The translations under genes and the position numbers were made by a program. From assembly GCF_037975245.1 (NCBI RefSeq), contig NC_092564.1:18254484-18318483 (forward strand): a stretch of 64,000 bases of DNA, given 5' to 3'. The notes beneath the pieces are model-generated. The model saw only the letters and a program-made list of their open reading frames with translations. It had not been told where the DNA came from and did not search any database. Shown in pieces: positions 24,082-39,000 of this stretch. Numbering within the stretch: position 1 is the first letter of the stretch; each line of letters starts with the position of its first letter. The stretch is from Apostichopus japonicus. Its lineage: Eukaryota; Echinodermata; Holothuroidea; Aspidochirotida; Stichopodidae.

Positions 24082-27000
24082 TCACACAAAAGACTGCAAG
24101 AGAACAGACATGGAATCCAACTCGTCTCCAGATGCGTTTGAAAAACGTTCATTCAATCTGTGGACTTCTAAACATCCTTTTTCATCCCCTATCACCTGCA
24201 AACATGAAGAATAAAAAATGAAGGAAATGTTTATTTGATAACAAAAAGAGTTTACTTTACAAACAAACCAAAACAGATACATATCCAAAAAAGTCAAACT
24301 ATTTGCAGTTTTCATTAGAAAACAAAAGTAACTTAGATCAGATCATCTAATGTTCTTTTACTGGAGTTTATGATTATGATTATGATCTCATCTCTATAAA
24401 GACAAAATGTTCCAGAATGCAGATTTAGACTGAAATGCATCCACACCCTGGCTTCTATCTGCTCGAAGCAACAGGTGGCATCAGGAAACAGACATTCCCT
24501 AAATAAATAATTAGTCATTAAAAAAAAAGTACCAATATGATGGGAAACAGGCTGGAAAAATCTGTTTATTCCCAATATAAATATCATGCCTACATCACTG
24601 TCAGTATAGCAGATAAAAATAGAATTTAGCCCAATGAACACAAAAACCATGGATTTTAAATTGTGTTTGTCATCAAGGTTTGACAAGCTAACTGCATCGT
24701 TTGAGAGGGGAGGGGTGTGGAGGTGTTGGGGAGGTGAGATGAGGAGGGGAAGGGAATCGGACAAGGAAGGGAAAAAGAGACAAGGGAAAAGAGACAATGG
24801 AAAAGGAGAGAAGAAAGGAGGGGAATGGAGGAAAAACATGACAGGAGAAATTGGGAGGGGAGAAGCATCAGCATTTTCACTATAAAGAGTCCTATGGGAG
24901 GTGTAATGCAATATAAAATGTCACAAGTAATTGCAAACAGTTGCCTTAAGTCTTACCAACTCAGGTCTTCTACCGGGTCTCCCCATCGAAGAAGCTGAAT
25001 AATCATTAGAAACAGACAAGGAAGTCAATCTGCAAGAAAATAAACAAATATGACTCGTAACAGATCAAAAACAAAGTGCGAAAATTTTCTCACAACTTAC
25101 ACCTCAGGAATGATTTTCATAAATATACATCATTTTTTTTCTGGGGTTCATGAAAATATCATTCCAGGACATTATGAGTATGCTTACCTGCCGTTGTCAA
25201 ACTGCTCTGTTTTCACAGGGTTAGCGTCTCTCTCCAACAGAGACCAGACGTAGACTTTGGACGTGGAATCGGCCGTGTAAAAGACCGACGGTCGGCTATG
25301 TGACCAGGCGATAGAGGTCACCTCCATACCCATGGTGGAGTTAGGCCACGATAACAATGGTAACTCTACAGAAATGAATGTAGAAATATGTTTACATATA
25401 AAAGGATAATCATAACATTGATAGGTGTTAAATTGAGTCCAACAAAACTTGCATACCTTTTGGGTGCAGGTTGGTGTTTCTTTGTTAGTATCAGCCTGGA
25501 TGGACGGACGGACGGGGTCAACTATAGATTAAACCGTACATCAATTCCACACTTTAATTGTCAAGTCAGGTCACTAGAACTTTTGAAGTACTTTGTATAC
25601 TATAGAAGAACAGTTGAATTCTTTGTGTGTAATGTGTTTAACTGTTATACATGGGCCCAGCCATCTGCGCTAAATAGCCTAATATGACAAATTACAGAAA
25701 ACTACACACAAACTTTCAACAGACCAAAGAAAGAAGGAAAGAGATTAATCTCTGGTCATGTATTACTTATAAAAACAATAAACTAGTGTTATGCAAATGA
25801 ATTCAGCAAATGACTCACCGTACATGGTGCTATGTAACCTTATGGTACCATCGGCACAGGCCACCTGTTAGAATGATGTATCAAGGAGAAAGGTTAACAT
25901 CATCAATGACTTAATATAACGACAAAAATATTACAAATCATCTCAGATTAATGTATACTTTTTATAATAACGGAATGATGTATATAAACAGGGCTGACCA
26001 GAGGGAGGGGTACAGGAGGGGAAACATCCACATGGCCATGGGTTAATGAGAGGTCCTGGGGAAACTTTGAAGTGTACTGGGAAAATATGGAATAAACAAT
26101 CATGTATTAAATCTCATTTTCATAAAGTGTGACAAAAATGGAAGAGTGGTGACATTATTTATTCTCAGTGCCCAAGCAGGCTCACGCCACATCTGCTTAT
26201 AGAACTCTACAGTAATCTGAACCCATAGCAACATGTTAATTGCCCTCAATAATGCATTGTTCTAGTTTGATACCACTCGTAATTAGCAGTTAGTGATAGG
26301 TATGCCTGTAACGTATGCATGCAAAGTAGGCTTGAGCCTGGGTACCAAAGCTATGAAAGCCTCACAGCTAGCTAGGCCTAGGCTAAGTACTGACCAATGG
26401 TTGGTTGTATACTTAAAAAGTAAGTTACCTTTTCTCTGGGTGTTAAAAAATATTTTGTGACACAAATGCAGAGAAACTGATAGTTCACATTGAATTCATG
26501 AATATTGGTTGACGCATTTCAAAACATAATTTGCACCACACATTACTTTCAATAAATAGTTGTCCACAAAAAGGTCAAGTAAACTAAATACTAAAAAACT
26601 TTTTGTGTGAAAAACCGTTCATGAAGGCATTAAGATTACATTAAACTAACCAGAAAACAAGAAAGAGCGAAGGGTGAGAAATCCAGATGGGTTACTTCAA
26701 CCGGAACATCTGGATAAGAAGAAAGAAAATAAATAGATGGTAGCATGACCAGACAAATATTATACTATCAGGGTCGGGTAAACCCTGATAGAAAATAGAT
26801 GGTGGCATGATGGTGGCATTGCGGAGTATTAGCTCAGTGGTTAATGCCTGTGCCTTCCAATCATAAGGTCCCCGGTTCGAGTCACTCCAAGATTAATGGA
26901 TGTCGTCCAGTTACAGAGTTGTTGACAATTCATAATCATGGACGTTAAATGTGAATGTAAGAGACTGACTTCGGTCAGCTTGTGGCTTTGATAAGCCAAT

Positions 27001-30000
27001 GAGGCTTCTTCGCGAGTTTCTGCTTGCAGGAGGATCTAAAATACATACATACATATATGTATGTATGAGTATACTTACATGACCAGACAAATATCATACT
27101 GTCAGGGTCGAGTAACACCTAATATAACATAGGTGGTAGCATGACCAGACAAATATCGTATTGTCAGGGTCTGGGTAAACTCCTGATACGAAATAGATGG
27201 TGGCATGACAAGACTAATATCATACTGTCAGGGTCAAGTAAACCCTGATACAAAATAGATGGTTGCATGACATTATACTATCAGGGTCGGGTAAACCCTG
27301 GTACAAAATAGATGATGGCATGACGACTAATATCATACTATCAGGGTCAAGTATTTCCTAATGTAACATATATGGTAGCAAGACCAGACAAATATCGTCC
27401 TGTCAGGGTTGGGGTAAACCCTGATAAAACTTGATATGTAACAGTCATAACTAGCTAAACTAAACTAACCTACAAGATATGATGACACATCTGCTCATAG
27501 ATCATTGATATCATTCAATATGGAAACCAGAACCCCGAAAAAAGGCCACAAGTTAACTTTAATATGCCATGTGATGTCGTCTATATTTACCTCTCGGTAA
27601 ATCAAATCAAAACTTTGCAACAATTACATAATTGACATAATGAATGCAAATTAACATTTTATTCACTGACGAAAAAGCACTAATCATATCAATAGCATAA
27701 CAAGACTGACTGCAAAATTATAAACAATGTGAAAAGAATCAAAGACCAAAGGAATATTTGGCAAGAATGATATTAGAGCCGGTAACCTTGGGAGAAAGTT
27801 ATTACAAGGAAATGAATGATAGTCTTGAGTGAGGTTGTATGGAATAAATTTCGAATGGCTTGAATACTTTAATTAACGGATAATTAGAGTAATAGATTTA
27901 TCAGCTTACCATAGCTAGCTCTGAATATTTTAGGATAAACATTTTCATGATGTCGAGAAGCATGTAGAACAAATCCCTGTAAGGAAATAAAAAAGGAAAT
28001 AAATCAAATAAAACCTAGAGAAGCTTGTATGTATATTTAAAAATTGTTTGTAAATGTCATCAAATCTCTGTGAATTTCACTCTGTACTCTGATAACATTG
28101 CATTTTTTACTTTTCCACGTCTGTTAAAAATGCTAAAATGAAAGATGAAAAGTTACTAACCCTGTCTGTTCCAATGTAAAATTGATTAGGATCTTGAGGG
28201 TTAAGCTGCACACAGATAGTTTTAAAATTGCTAGTTATGCTCGGAAATCTGAAATTTGAAAACGATAAACGAGGTAAAAACAAAAGCGGTAAACAGTAGC
28301 AACAATTGTACACAGCTGAGCATAATGAATTAATCTCAATACATTTGTATTAATACAAACAATTACTTTCAAGATTTTTGAACGTAACAAAATAAGTAGC
28401 ATGAAATTCATTTCAGGGAGTCATGGAAACTAATGTGACTATAGAAACTTGGTCTTTCAGACAAAAGCTGGTCATTGAAAATGGTGTCAAATGACTGAGG
28501 TTTTTGCCTTCCATAAGCATGATGGCCAATCAGGTAATATTATTATAAATTTTTTTATAAATACACAACTTTTGCAGTATATTCAAGGATCGGCATGAAT
28601 TTATTAAGATAATTGACAAAAACTGGAGAATAATTCCAACTCACCTGGTAGGTGTATTAAGAGAGATTGAAGAGCTCCATATAAGCTTGACTCTCCCTCC
28701 TGGCACTAAACCTGAACAACGATAAACAAAAATCAGTATAGAAAGTAAACAAATATCTGAGTTTAAACTTTGCAAAAGAATAATGGATGTAGTTATTTTT
28801 TTTTCTTTATACATAAGTATTTGAAAGTGCCTTTTTTGCCTTTAGTCAATAATTTGATCACACCTGTACAGAATTTTGCAAAATAAGACTGCAATTGATC
28901 ATATCAATAGCATCCATCTAGAATTTTGCACAAAATGAAGGGTTAACGATAAAGTATTAATTGACAGATTTGAATAAATTCTCAACAGTTTGTTGCCCAG
29001 ACACTTAAGAAATTTACACAAATATTTGATAATAGTATTGCCATACATCTCAGTACAACAACATGTTGCTTATATGAGTATAAGGAGTTTTAAAGTTAGT
29101 TTTAAGGAGTTTAAAACTTTAAAAGAGTTAAAAAAAGTTTAAAAAAAGTTTTTAAAAGTTTTTAAAACATTTTTCAAAAGAGTTTAAAGCTTAAAAGAGT
29201 TTAAAGTTATACTATACATATAACTTATATGAGTATACGGAGTTTAAAGTATAGATTTTGTTTATACTTGATTCTTAACTTTGTTCTTTTCTGAAAGTGA
29301 CTAAGGTCAAGAGGTCACATACCTAACTCTGATTCAGATCCTGCTTGGCTGGTCTTTGCTATTTCTAGAACAACCTAACGAGACAATGCAGAGGGGTTAA
29401 AAGTGTTAAAAACATTAAAAAAAAATAAAGAATACAATATGAAGATTTTCATATAGACTTGCATTTAAGTTATTTACTTTGTGACATAGAAGAGAATTCA
29501 TACAGGTGCAAAGGTCAAAGGATGTCTCAATGTGAAGTGTTCTCTGAGTACAATAGTTTCTATCCTAGGACTATAAAAGACTGAAATACTCAATCCTTGG
29601 CCGTTAAGGAGAGCCCTAGCCTTGAGGTGTTTAAAACAAGATTGCCCAGGCATTGTTACTAGCACTGCTGTGCTGCGTACCAACATCCTCGTTGTGATAC
29701 CCGTGAGAGGGGTTTTAAACGAGTACTTAACAGAAACAACATTCTTTCAGAGGACCCAGGTTTCCGACACTTACCAAAAATATTTGTCAGTTAACGGCTG
29801 GACAATTTATTCAAGAACACACTAATTATTAGACATGCTTTTATTACTGATGTGCAAAGTTGACGGTGAGGTTGAGGATGAGGTTGAGGTATATGCTCTG
29901 GAGGAGATCAAAGTCACTTGATGAGAGTCTGAAGTAACTCAATATATATGCAAAAGTGATACATGATTCCAGCAATGTTTTAGTTCATTTCAACAGTCTT

Positions 30001-33000
30001 GATAAGCAGTAATACTGAATGAAGAAAAATTAGTATGGCCACGGACTTACCCAAAAATAAATGACTCCGGTCTCTTCTAAGGAGGCGAGCTGGAATGAAG
30101 TATCAGATCCTGTGGATTGAGTGAAATAGATGACATTATTATCAATCGTATTACAGGTTAGGTTTATCAACATGTTAAAGACTAAATCACCTCTCTATGA
30201 CATCAGCATGATTATTTATGACAAAATCACTATTTTTGAAAATAACTCCATGGCCCAAACAACAACCTTAAGTTATTGTGAGTAAAGACCCAAACTAAAA
30301 ATTACCAGGCCAGTTTTGCAAATTTTGTCAAACTGAGTCAACATTTGTGAAAATTGTGTTAATTACTAAATAATTGTGTTCAACAACAGGGGCTAGGTCC
30401 AATATGACCAGTTGGAAGATTTAGCTTTATTTAATTGGCACATAAATGAGTTAATTAATGAGCCTTATTGATAACAACGTTTCCAGTCTAGGGAATAAAT
30501 TTAGTAAGAAATAAATCTGAAAATTCTTTGCTGATATTTTCAAACCATTTTCTGCTGGTCAATTTGCATAAATTGTGGTCTATTTTTGAAGCATGTTTGT
30601 TCTTAAAGATGCCAAAGTAATCTTCAATATATTAAAAGTAATTTGCCAGAAGCAACTGATGAGAATAAGAAGTTTTGTATATTTACTGCAATTGACAGTT
30701 CACAGAATTGTTTATAAAAATAAAAATAAAATAAAACTGTTAGCAAACGGCTTATCCACTAAAGAGCCTGTGTAAGAGAATTATTTATACATGGTCGTGC
30801 ATATACTAACCTATTTGTGGCTCTTGCGGCATGGATGCCCTTAAATTGTCCTCAGCTGTTACTATGGGTAAAATCGCCACCACACTGCTGTTGTGTGACT
30901 CCTCGGTCAAGATGCCGTCGGTGCAGAAGGTGGGTACCCTCACCAACCAGGAGGTACCATCCACTAGATGATGACAGTGCATATTTGAGGGTTCCCTCAA
31001 GTCCCATATAACCAAGGAACCATCCACCTAATATCCAAAAGTAACAACAACAAAAAATGATAAAATCAAATGAGCAGGGATGTGACGGTAAATGAAAACC
31101 TATGGTCACCAAATTTTTGGGGTGCGATCCCAAAGTTTGGGGTGCAATCCCAAAGTTTGGGGTGTGATTCCAAAGTTTGGGGCACGATCCCAAAGTTTGG
31201 GGCACAAGCCCAAAGTTTGGGGCACGAGCCCAAAGTTATTTCTGTTATTAATTTAGTCCCTCATTGCAGAAACAAGACAGTCAAGGGGTTAATATAAAAA
31301 AAAAAATTAAAAAGTAACAACAGTCTTCATATTATTGTACAGATGTGTTTCTCTTACCGTTCCTGCAAAGACCATCGTAGCTTTCATTGGACTCCAAGAG
31401 CAACACTTGGGCTGAGAGCGGCAACTTAATATTCTGGAGGTTAAAGAAAAAGATCGGGGCTATGGAAAATATCTCAAATAAAGTGAAGTCTCAGAGTCAT
31501 CGCAAGTTAAATGCCATGTCAAGAATCCAACTATGACATCTGTGTGAATGTCATTCTTGAAGTTTTAACGTAACAGGAAAGATTGGCTCTTAATTTTTAC
31601 AATGACAGTGGCTTTCCTTCAAATTTCAACATTATTTATTACAACATTTAAAAAATAATTAAACCCAAAAATTACTTATTATAATTTTTTTTAGGAAAGA
31701 TTTAGTCACCATCTGATTCTGAAGGTACAATGCAGCTTCTTGCGAGTATAACACAAAAGTTAGTTTTCTATTATGCAAGCACAGTTAAATACACAAAGTT
31801 ATATTACTGCTATGTATTAATATATACACTTGAGGTGGCTCATGTTCCAGACATTTAATATATATATGTAAATTAATACACAGACAGACAGACATACAGA
31901 GCTATGCTGCATCATACTATTTATGTTAAGATGAGTAATTTATTGTTCCAAAGTTTTAATGCCTTTGCTAGCAAACAGAGAGACTGACGTTAAACAGAGC
32001 TATAAAGTATTAACTTCCATGCTTTGTTATAGGCCATGCATTCATATTCCAGACTTTTAATAATAATAATACTAAATGCAATTTATATAGCGCCAATATC
32101 CAGAGGCAAACCAATGCTCAGTGGCGCTAGACCTCAGGGAAGGCAGTCAAAAATAGATAAGGTTTGAGTCTGTTTTTGAAAATGTTAATGTTGGTTGACT
32201 TGATGTGCAGTGGAAGTGAGTCACAAAGAGTAGGAGCGGCATTCGAAAACGATCGTTGACCAAATGACTTGAGCTTCCACTTAGGTACATGGAGCAGTAG
32301 CTGATTTGAGGATCAGAGAGAGCGGGTGGTGGTCTTCCGACTGATCATGCTACTCATGTATTCTGGTGCTAATCCATGCAGGGCTTTATAAAGTATGTGA
32401 GCAGGATGATCTTGAAGTTGATCCTGTAGGAAACAGGTATGTGAACATTGTGTTCACAACATTGTGTTCATAATGTGAACATTGTGTTAGCATACAGACG
32501 TATAAAACAGTACAATATCTTACTTCTGTGGCTGAGAGGGGTCATTAATGTTCCACACACACAGTAAACCTCTGTTGCAAAGTGGGCTTTTGTCAACTGG
32601 CTGTTAAACAAGCATAACAAATGTTATAACATTAAATCATTCAAAGAAGCTTAACATTCCAGTTGTCATTTACGAATCCTGTGCATTTCAAACTACGTAA
32701 AGTTGCGGCCAATGCGAAGATTCCAAAATGTGATCATTTCACACACATTCTGTCCACTAATTGCAGATGCTGCACCCTTAGTCTTAATTTATTATCATAG
32801 TTGTGTGCAATGTTAATTGTAATCCTTGGATAAAACATTACAATAATAATATTATTAATTTGTATTTAATATTATATAATAATGATCATATTAATAGTAT
32901 TATTAATTTCATTATTAATAATAACTAATATATTATAACCAATTATTATTTTATTTTTTATTTTTTTTGTAATGATATTTATACAAAAGAACACAAAGAT

Positions 33001-36000
33001 TCAACAAAGTTAACAGAATTGGTAACAAAAATGAAGAAAACTTTAATAACTAGGATTGGATTGAGCATCATCAATACTGTCACCAAGGAAGTATTCAACC
33101 TGTGTTTTTTTTTGGTTTTATGTTTTTGCTACAAAAATTAATTTAGCAGGCTGCGCATATATGTGCACTGAGAAAAATGGAACCATACATCAATACTACA
33201 TTTTTCTGTTGTACCCCTTTAACCAGTAGTAGTTAATATTTCAAATAATTGTTGCGACGATGGTAACTTACAACTTTCATATCTCCATATAGTGCCAGGA
33301 GGAGATGTGTCTGAATTGGATGGACATGAACTTGGAGAATTGAACGTGCTAAAAGACAAAATATGTAGATAATAAACTGGAATGTGATTTACTTACAGAC
33401 ATTTTACGAGGCAAAGTCTTACAAGACGTGTGACGAATAAGGCTCGGATTATTTATAATTGCTGATATTAGCAAAAATACCTAGACCACTCTATGTGATA
33501 TGATATGATATGATACACACGGAGTGTTAGCTCAGTGGTTAACGCCGATGCCTTCCAATCATAAGGTCCCCGGTTCGAGTCACTCCAAGATTAATGTATG
33601 TCGTCCAGTTACAGAGTTGTTGACAATTGACAATTCATAATCATGGACGTTAAATATGAATGTAAGAGACTGACTTCGGTGAGCTTGCGGCTTTGATAAG
33701 CCAATGATGGCTTCTTCGTGAGTTCCTGCTTGCAGGAGGATCTAAAATACATACATACATACATACATACACGCATACATATTTAAATACACTGTTAGCC
33801 AGGAAGAGAAACAAAAAGAGAAACAAAAAGAAGAGAACTGAAATATTTTCAATATACTTAAATATTTATACTTATTTATAACCTTCTAGATAGGTTAATA
33901 CAATGACAACTGCTTAATATTCCAGTATAATTAGTGATTTAAAGATGTAACCTGTGTACAAGTGCAGACCCAGGGAAATGTGTGGGTGTATATCCGCCAT
34001 CTACCCCAGTCCCTTTCAACATCACACAAAAATTCAAAAGAAGCTATTAGCAAAATCTTACACTTAGACCTACTTAAAGACAGACATATTCTTTATTGTC
34101 AACATATGTCTCAGAATCACCATTTGATGTCTAACATAATATTTTTAACTTTTCCTAGAGGAACCCCCCCCCCCCTCTTCTCTACATGGGTGTCAGCTTG
34201 AACAACTCCAGGGACATTGGTTGGATTATGACATTGCTACAAACTTTCTAGGTTGGAGCAGGGAGCCTTGGTTACAGCTCCCTGGTTGGAGTTGTGGCAT
34301 TTCTAATTACTGTGTATTTACATGGTATGAAATGTGACATTGCTAATTACTGTGCATTTGCATGGTACAAAATGTGGCATTGCTACTTACTATGTATTTG
34401 CATGGAATGAAATATGACATTGCTAGAAACTATACATTTACTGAGTTGAAGGTATGACATTGCTAGAAACTATAGATTTGCCTTGTTGAATATACTGTAT
34501 GACATTGCTAATAACTACTGCATATACTTTCAATGTTGCTAGTATTGCTATATATAACATTGGTAATTTCTACGTACTCTCAGTCTCCCAAAAAATGGAA
34601 AAACAATAATAACCACTCTTCAAAGTTTTTAAAGGAGGTGAGATATTACACTATTCTAATGTTCTACATAAGATTCAAACTTGACTTCCACTTGTCAACT
34701 ATTAAAACTGCACAAAGGTACTCTTTCTTACCAAAGATTTGACAGTTTTTTACCTGAAATTTCTATCACATTTCCATCAATTTTCAAAATTAAGGTGTCT
34801 TACTTTTAAGGAATGGTAATCCTGGTTTGAGTTGAGTGTAACCTTCGCTGAATACGATGCTCCTCTGGTTACTCTGAAGAGCTCCTCCATCATGTTCTGC
34901 TCTGCTCTCCTCCAGTAATACTACCATTAGCTGAGAGCAGTTTGAAATAATAAGAGCATCGATTAAAAAAAAAAAAATCAAAGAAATATTTGATAGATCA
35001 GCTACCGGGTGATGCAAATATTTGATTTGCTGTCTAAAAAGATTATGGCAATTTCATCTGTCATTACTTTGCTCTCCTCCCATATAAAGATTCATAATTA
35101 ATCTTAGATTACATGAATATGAATACTATAGAGCTGGATGTCCCAACAGGCAACCTGTGGGCCCAATCGGACCGAAGAATTCCAATCCGGCCCATGAGAA
35201 GAATAAAATCAACCCAAGGAATCTTACAAAAATTGGGTACGGTTGACCTCCAAGGCCAGAGCCTTCCTAGAGGGTTGCCTTTTTTGTTCAATACCATAGA
35301 CTGAAGGGTCAACACTCTTCAAGTGACTAGATCAGGTCCCAGCAAGAATCTGTCATGATTCATTATCAACTTATCTGAACAACAAACCCCCAAAATTACT
35401 TATCTCATTATTGACAGTGGGATGGATTTCGGGTTTTTTTTTCTTTTTTTGTTGCTAGGCAATTATTTCGATTCATCGTTCATCTCACCTGACTAGCAGC
35501 TTCCAAGAACTGTGTTAATTTCAGTGATGAAGCCTCCTGGTTAACATTTAGGTCAAACTCATCGTCTGAGGTCTCTCCGTCGCCTAGCAACAATATGAAA
35601 GGGAGGGAAATGAAGAATATACACTGAACGCAAGTGTTCAGATATCAATCATGACGATTTCCGAAAAAATATCACAATCAAAAATTATCTTACTACGATC
35701 CACAAATCGTCTTCTTCAACATTTAATGAATCTCATAAACTTTTGGCTAAATTTGCTTCTACGTTGTGTACTGAGAAAGGTGTTAGGTAATCCATGGTTA
35801 CAAAATTTGAAAAAAATATTGTAAAATAAAGTCTTGTTGTTAAATCATTTGTAAATTTGTTAAATGATATAACTCTGCTATTTCATCTTAACCTTCTTAA
35901 GTATAATCTTAGATTCCTACCTCCGCAGCATTGAACCCCTTCTGCCGGATGCTGACACCATTTATCGCAGTTTTCAATTTCTTCCGTTTGTGTATCTCTC

Positions 36001-39000
36001 TCCAGATTGTCATCATTACATTGTACAATAGCCTATAGAGGAGGACAATAAATGGTCATCATGTGATATTAATATAATCATATTATTTCATTCAAATCAG
36101 TTATGAGAAAGCTTGTTATATTTATGGTCGGTACCAGGCTTGTAGTTTAAGTACAACAGCATGAGTACCTGTACAATGAGTACACGTGAGTACAGTTTAC
36201 CTTGGTTTGAGTAATGGTATCAGTACAAATCTCTAGAAACCCAAGTATGAGTAGTCTTGCATTAGTTCCTAAACTACTATTGATGACGCCCCATGTACCA
36301 GTACAAGTACATATATCCGCAAGGCCAATTTAAAGCCTCTAGAAACACAAGCATTAGTATGGAAGTCTTGCATTAGTTCCTAAACTACTATTGATGATGC
36401 CCCATGTACCAGTACAAGAACACACATCCACAAGTCCAATTTCAAGCAAGCTAGCTATCTAGCTTGATCTTGCAAATATGCTAGGATTCAAGTATGAGCA
36501 CAGACTGACAACAAGTCTGATAGCAATACCTACCTACCTTCAATACACTTTAAAACAAACGAAGGTTACCTAGTCGTCAAGATTAATATATCTTGGTCTT
36601 TTATTTAATGAAATGCATACTTTTTCTACTTCTTAAGATGAGAAGGACACTTTTACCTGTACTAATCCCATCCCTTTCCCCACATCCCCCCTCCGATCCT
36701 CCGTAAATCTTACCTGAGTGGTATCGGATCTCCCAAAGTGCTGAATGAAACGTTCATAGTCCTTGACGGGGGGCATATCGAAGAGGTCGAAGGACACCGT
36801 ATCTAGTTCTATCAGTTTCATCAATTCTTGTCCTCTCTTCTTGGTTCTCTCTGCCACGCTGTTGCTTATCTGCCGTTGCTTGGCGGCCACAAAGTTTATA
36901 AAGGTCTTTCTGGTCGACGTGGTCGGTCGTGTCGAGCCTACGAAGAATTTTGAGAGAAGGATACAGTCACCTTGAAATCAGACACAGCAATTGTATCAGT
37001 ATAGTGAACAAAGACTTTCATATAATTTGAGCGATGGCATATACTCATGCCCTACCCTCCCCACCCCCCCCCCCACCACCAACCCTACCTACAACAAGAA
37101 GGAAGGCAGCATAAGAATGAACAAGAAACAGAAGAGAATTAGCACTAAATTGTTAGCATACTTTCAAAGAACAAAGAAAATTTTGGTTACAGAGGTTTTT
37201 CAACCCAGTGGACACAGATGCCAAAGAGATGAACTTTGCTCTCATGGTATATGAATATACCTTATTCACCATTTCTTTGTGAGGGGTGCACACAACAATC
37301 CACAGAACCATGCTTACCGTACGGTCAAGGATCATACTGTTTCAATCTATCAACCCTGACAAAAACGATATCAAATTTTATACTTTTTTTATACACATGA
37401 TAGAAAATAAACTGAAGAGTTGTGTACAAGCAAGGACTAAAAATCCTTTAAAAGAGAACACAGATATTGGAAAAAATATAAACCTACCTCCTGAAGACTG
37501 TCCAATTGAAAAGCCAGTATCCTGTGAATAAGAAAGGGGAAAATATATGAAAAACAGGAAAGAAACATGTAATGAACTAATAATAATATATTTCTAATAT
37601 TATTAATTTAAATTTTTTAACAATATATATTATAAATTGATTGCATAGATATTAAATTTGAAAACTATGAACTAACCTTGTTCTGTTGATGTGATGAAAA
37701 TAACTAAAGTTAAGAATTTCAAGTGGATCTAAGGATGGGTCACAGGATACATTGATAATCTCAGTAATCAATGGCTTGATTTCCTGAACTTCTATATGCT
37801 GGTATAACCTTACAAAATAACAGTACTAACAGCAATTATGCCCACTAACTTAATTACAATATAACTGTAATTGTGCAAAAGCATATTTTTAAATTGTGTA
37901 TCATCCTGTCGTTGGTCAACAAAATGTGGTCACTATGCTGCTCCTGGTTACCTCTTGAAAGACGCATTTTCTGCCGGGCTACCCTGCTACTTTTTGTACC
38001 ACGGGTACACACCAAATCTGGTATTAGAGCCATCAGCCTTCAGAGGGCCAAAGCTTTGGAATTCCCTTGTTATCCCTATCCACAAGTTTGACAACATTGA
38101 TAGATTCAAAGGTCACCTTTTCTAATAGGGTTGAATTTTATAATAAGGTTAATATGTAAATGTCATCTCGGCATAGATAGAAGGTGGGCTATACAAATAC
38201 CTTTTTCTATCTGTCTGTCTATCAAGACATTTGCATACATTATATAAGATTATAATCCTTTCAAATTTGGCACCTACAACTATTCAGTCCTCCAACACTC
38301 TGCTCATGACTGGACTTAAGTGACCAGATGCAACTGTTCACTTTTTGTTAGTAATATCCGAATGCGTTTGGTAAAATTTTAATTGACCAAGCACACAACA
38401 CTACTTAAAGCCACTTTTGAGGAAACCACCGAGTCAAACTGCCTTTTTAATTTAAAGTAAATCGATTTATTTGAAGTCACTCACCCTCCCACTGAGAGAA
38501 GACGCTCGATTCTCCGCCTCCATTGCCTGTCTCAACTCAGCCAGAGTCGAATCATCCTGCCAAACATTTTGAAAGTGAAAGAAAAAAGGTTAAACGATGA
38601 ACCTATGAAAGTAAGGTAACCAACCACTGCAAATGAAACTCTTTGTGAATTAAGATTCCTTACAATATGAAAAAAACTTTAATTAAGCTAGAAATTTTCT
38701 AGCTTAATTGTCAAATGGTTGAAAATTGAAAGATTTCTTTACAAACAAAGTGTGTGTAATAAATATGCTAACCTATCCAGATCTTAAACTCTGCCATTTT
38801 AGGATAGGAGAGGAACAAACAAACTACTTCACCCATCACTCAACAGAAAAACAAAACTAGTGCAAATGATATGACTTACAGGTTTGGTACATAGAGAAAA
38901 TACAGATGCAACACAGCTCACATTCAAATTGAAATGAGAAGAGATACAAGGGATACCATAAGCATGAGGTCATTAATGGCTTATTGTATTCACAGACATT

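Noticed and set aside
24333-24911. 192-codon minus-strand open frame
   Set aside because: It lies in the last DYNC2I1 intron, is dominated by a C/T-rich tract translating to S, P, L and F, and resembles no protein. The exons either side join in phase without it.
26821-26895. Functional tRNA gene
   Set aside because: The A and B boxes are tRNA-like, but the same head plus body and tail occurs three times and no full cloverleaf with acceptor stem is evident. It is a SINE head.
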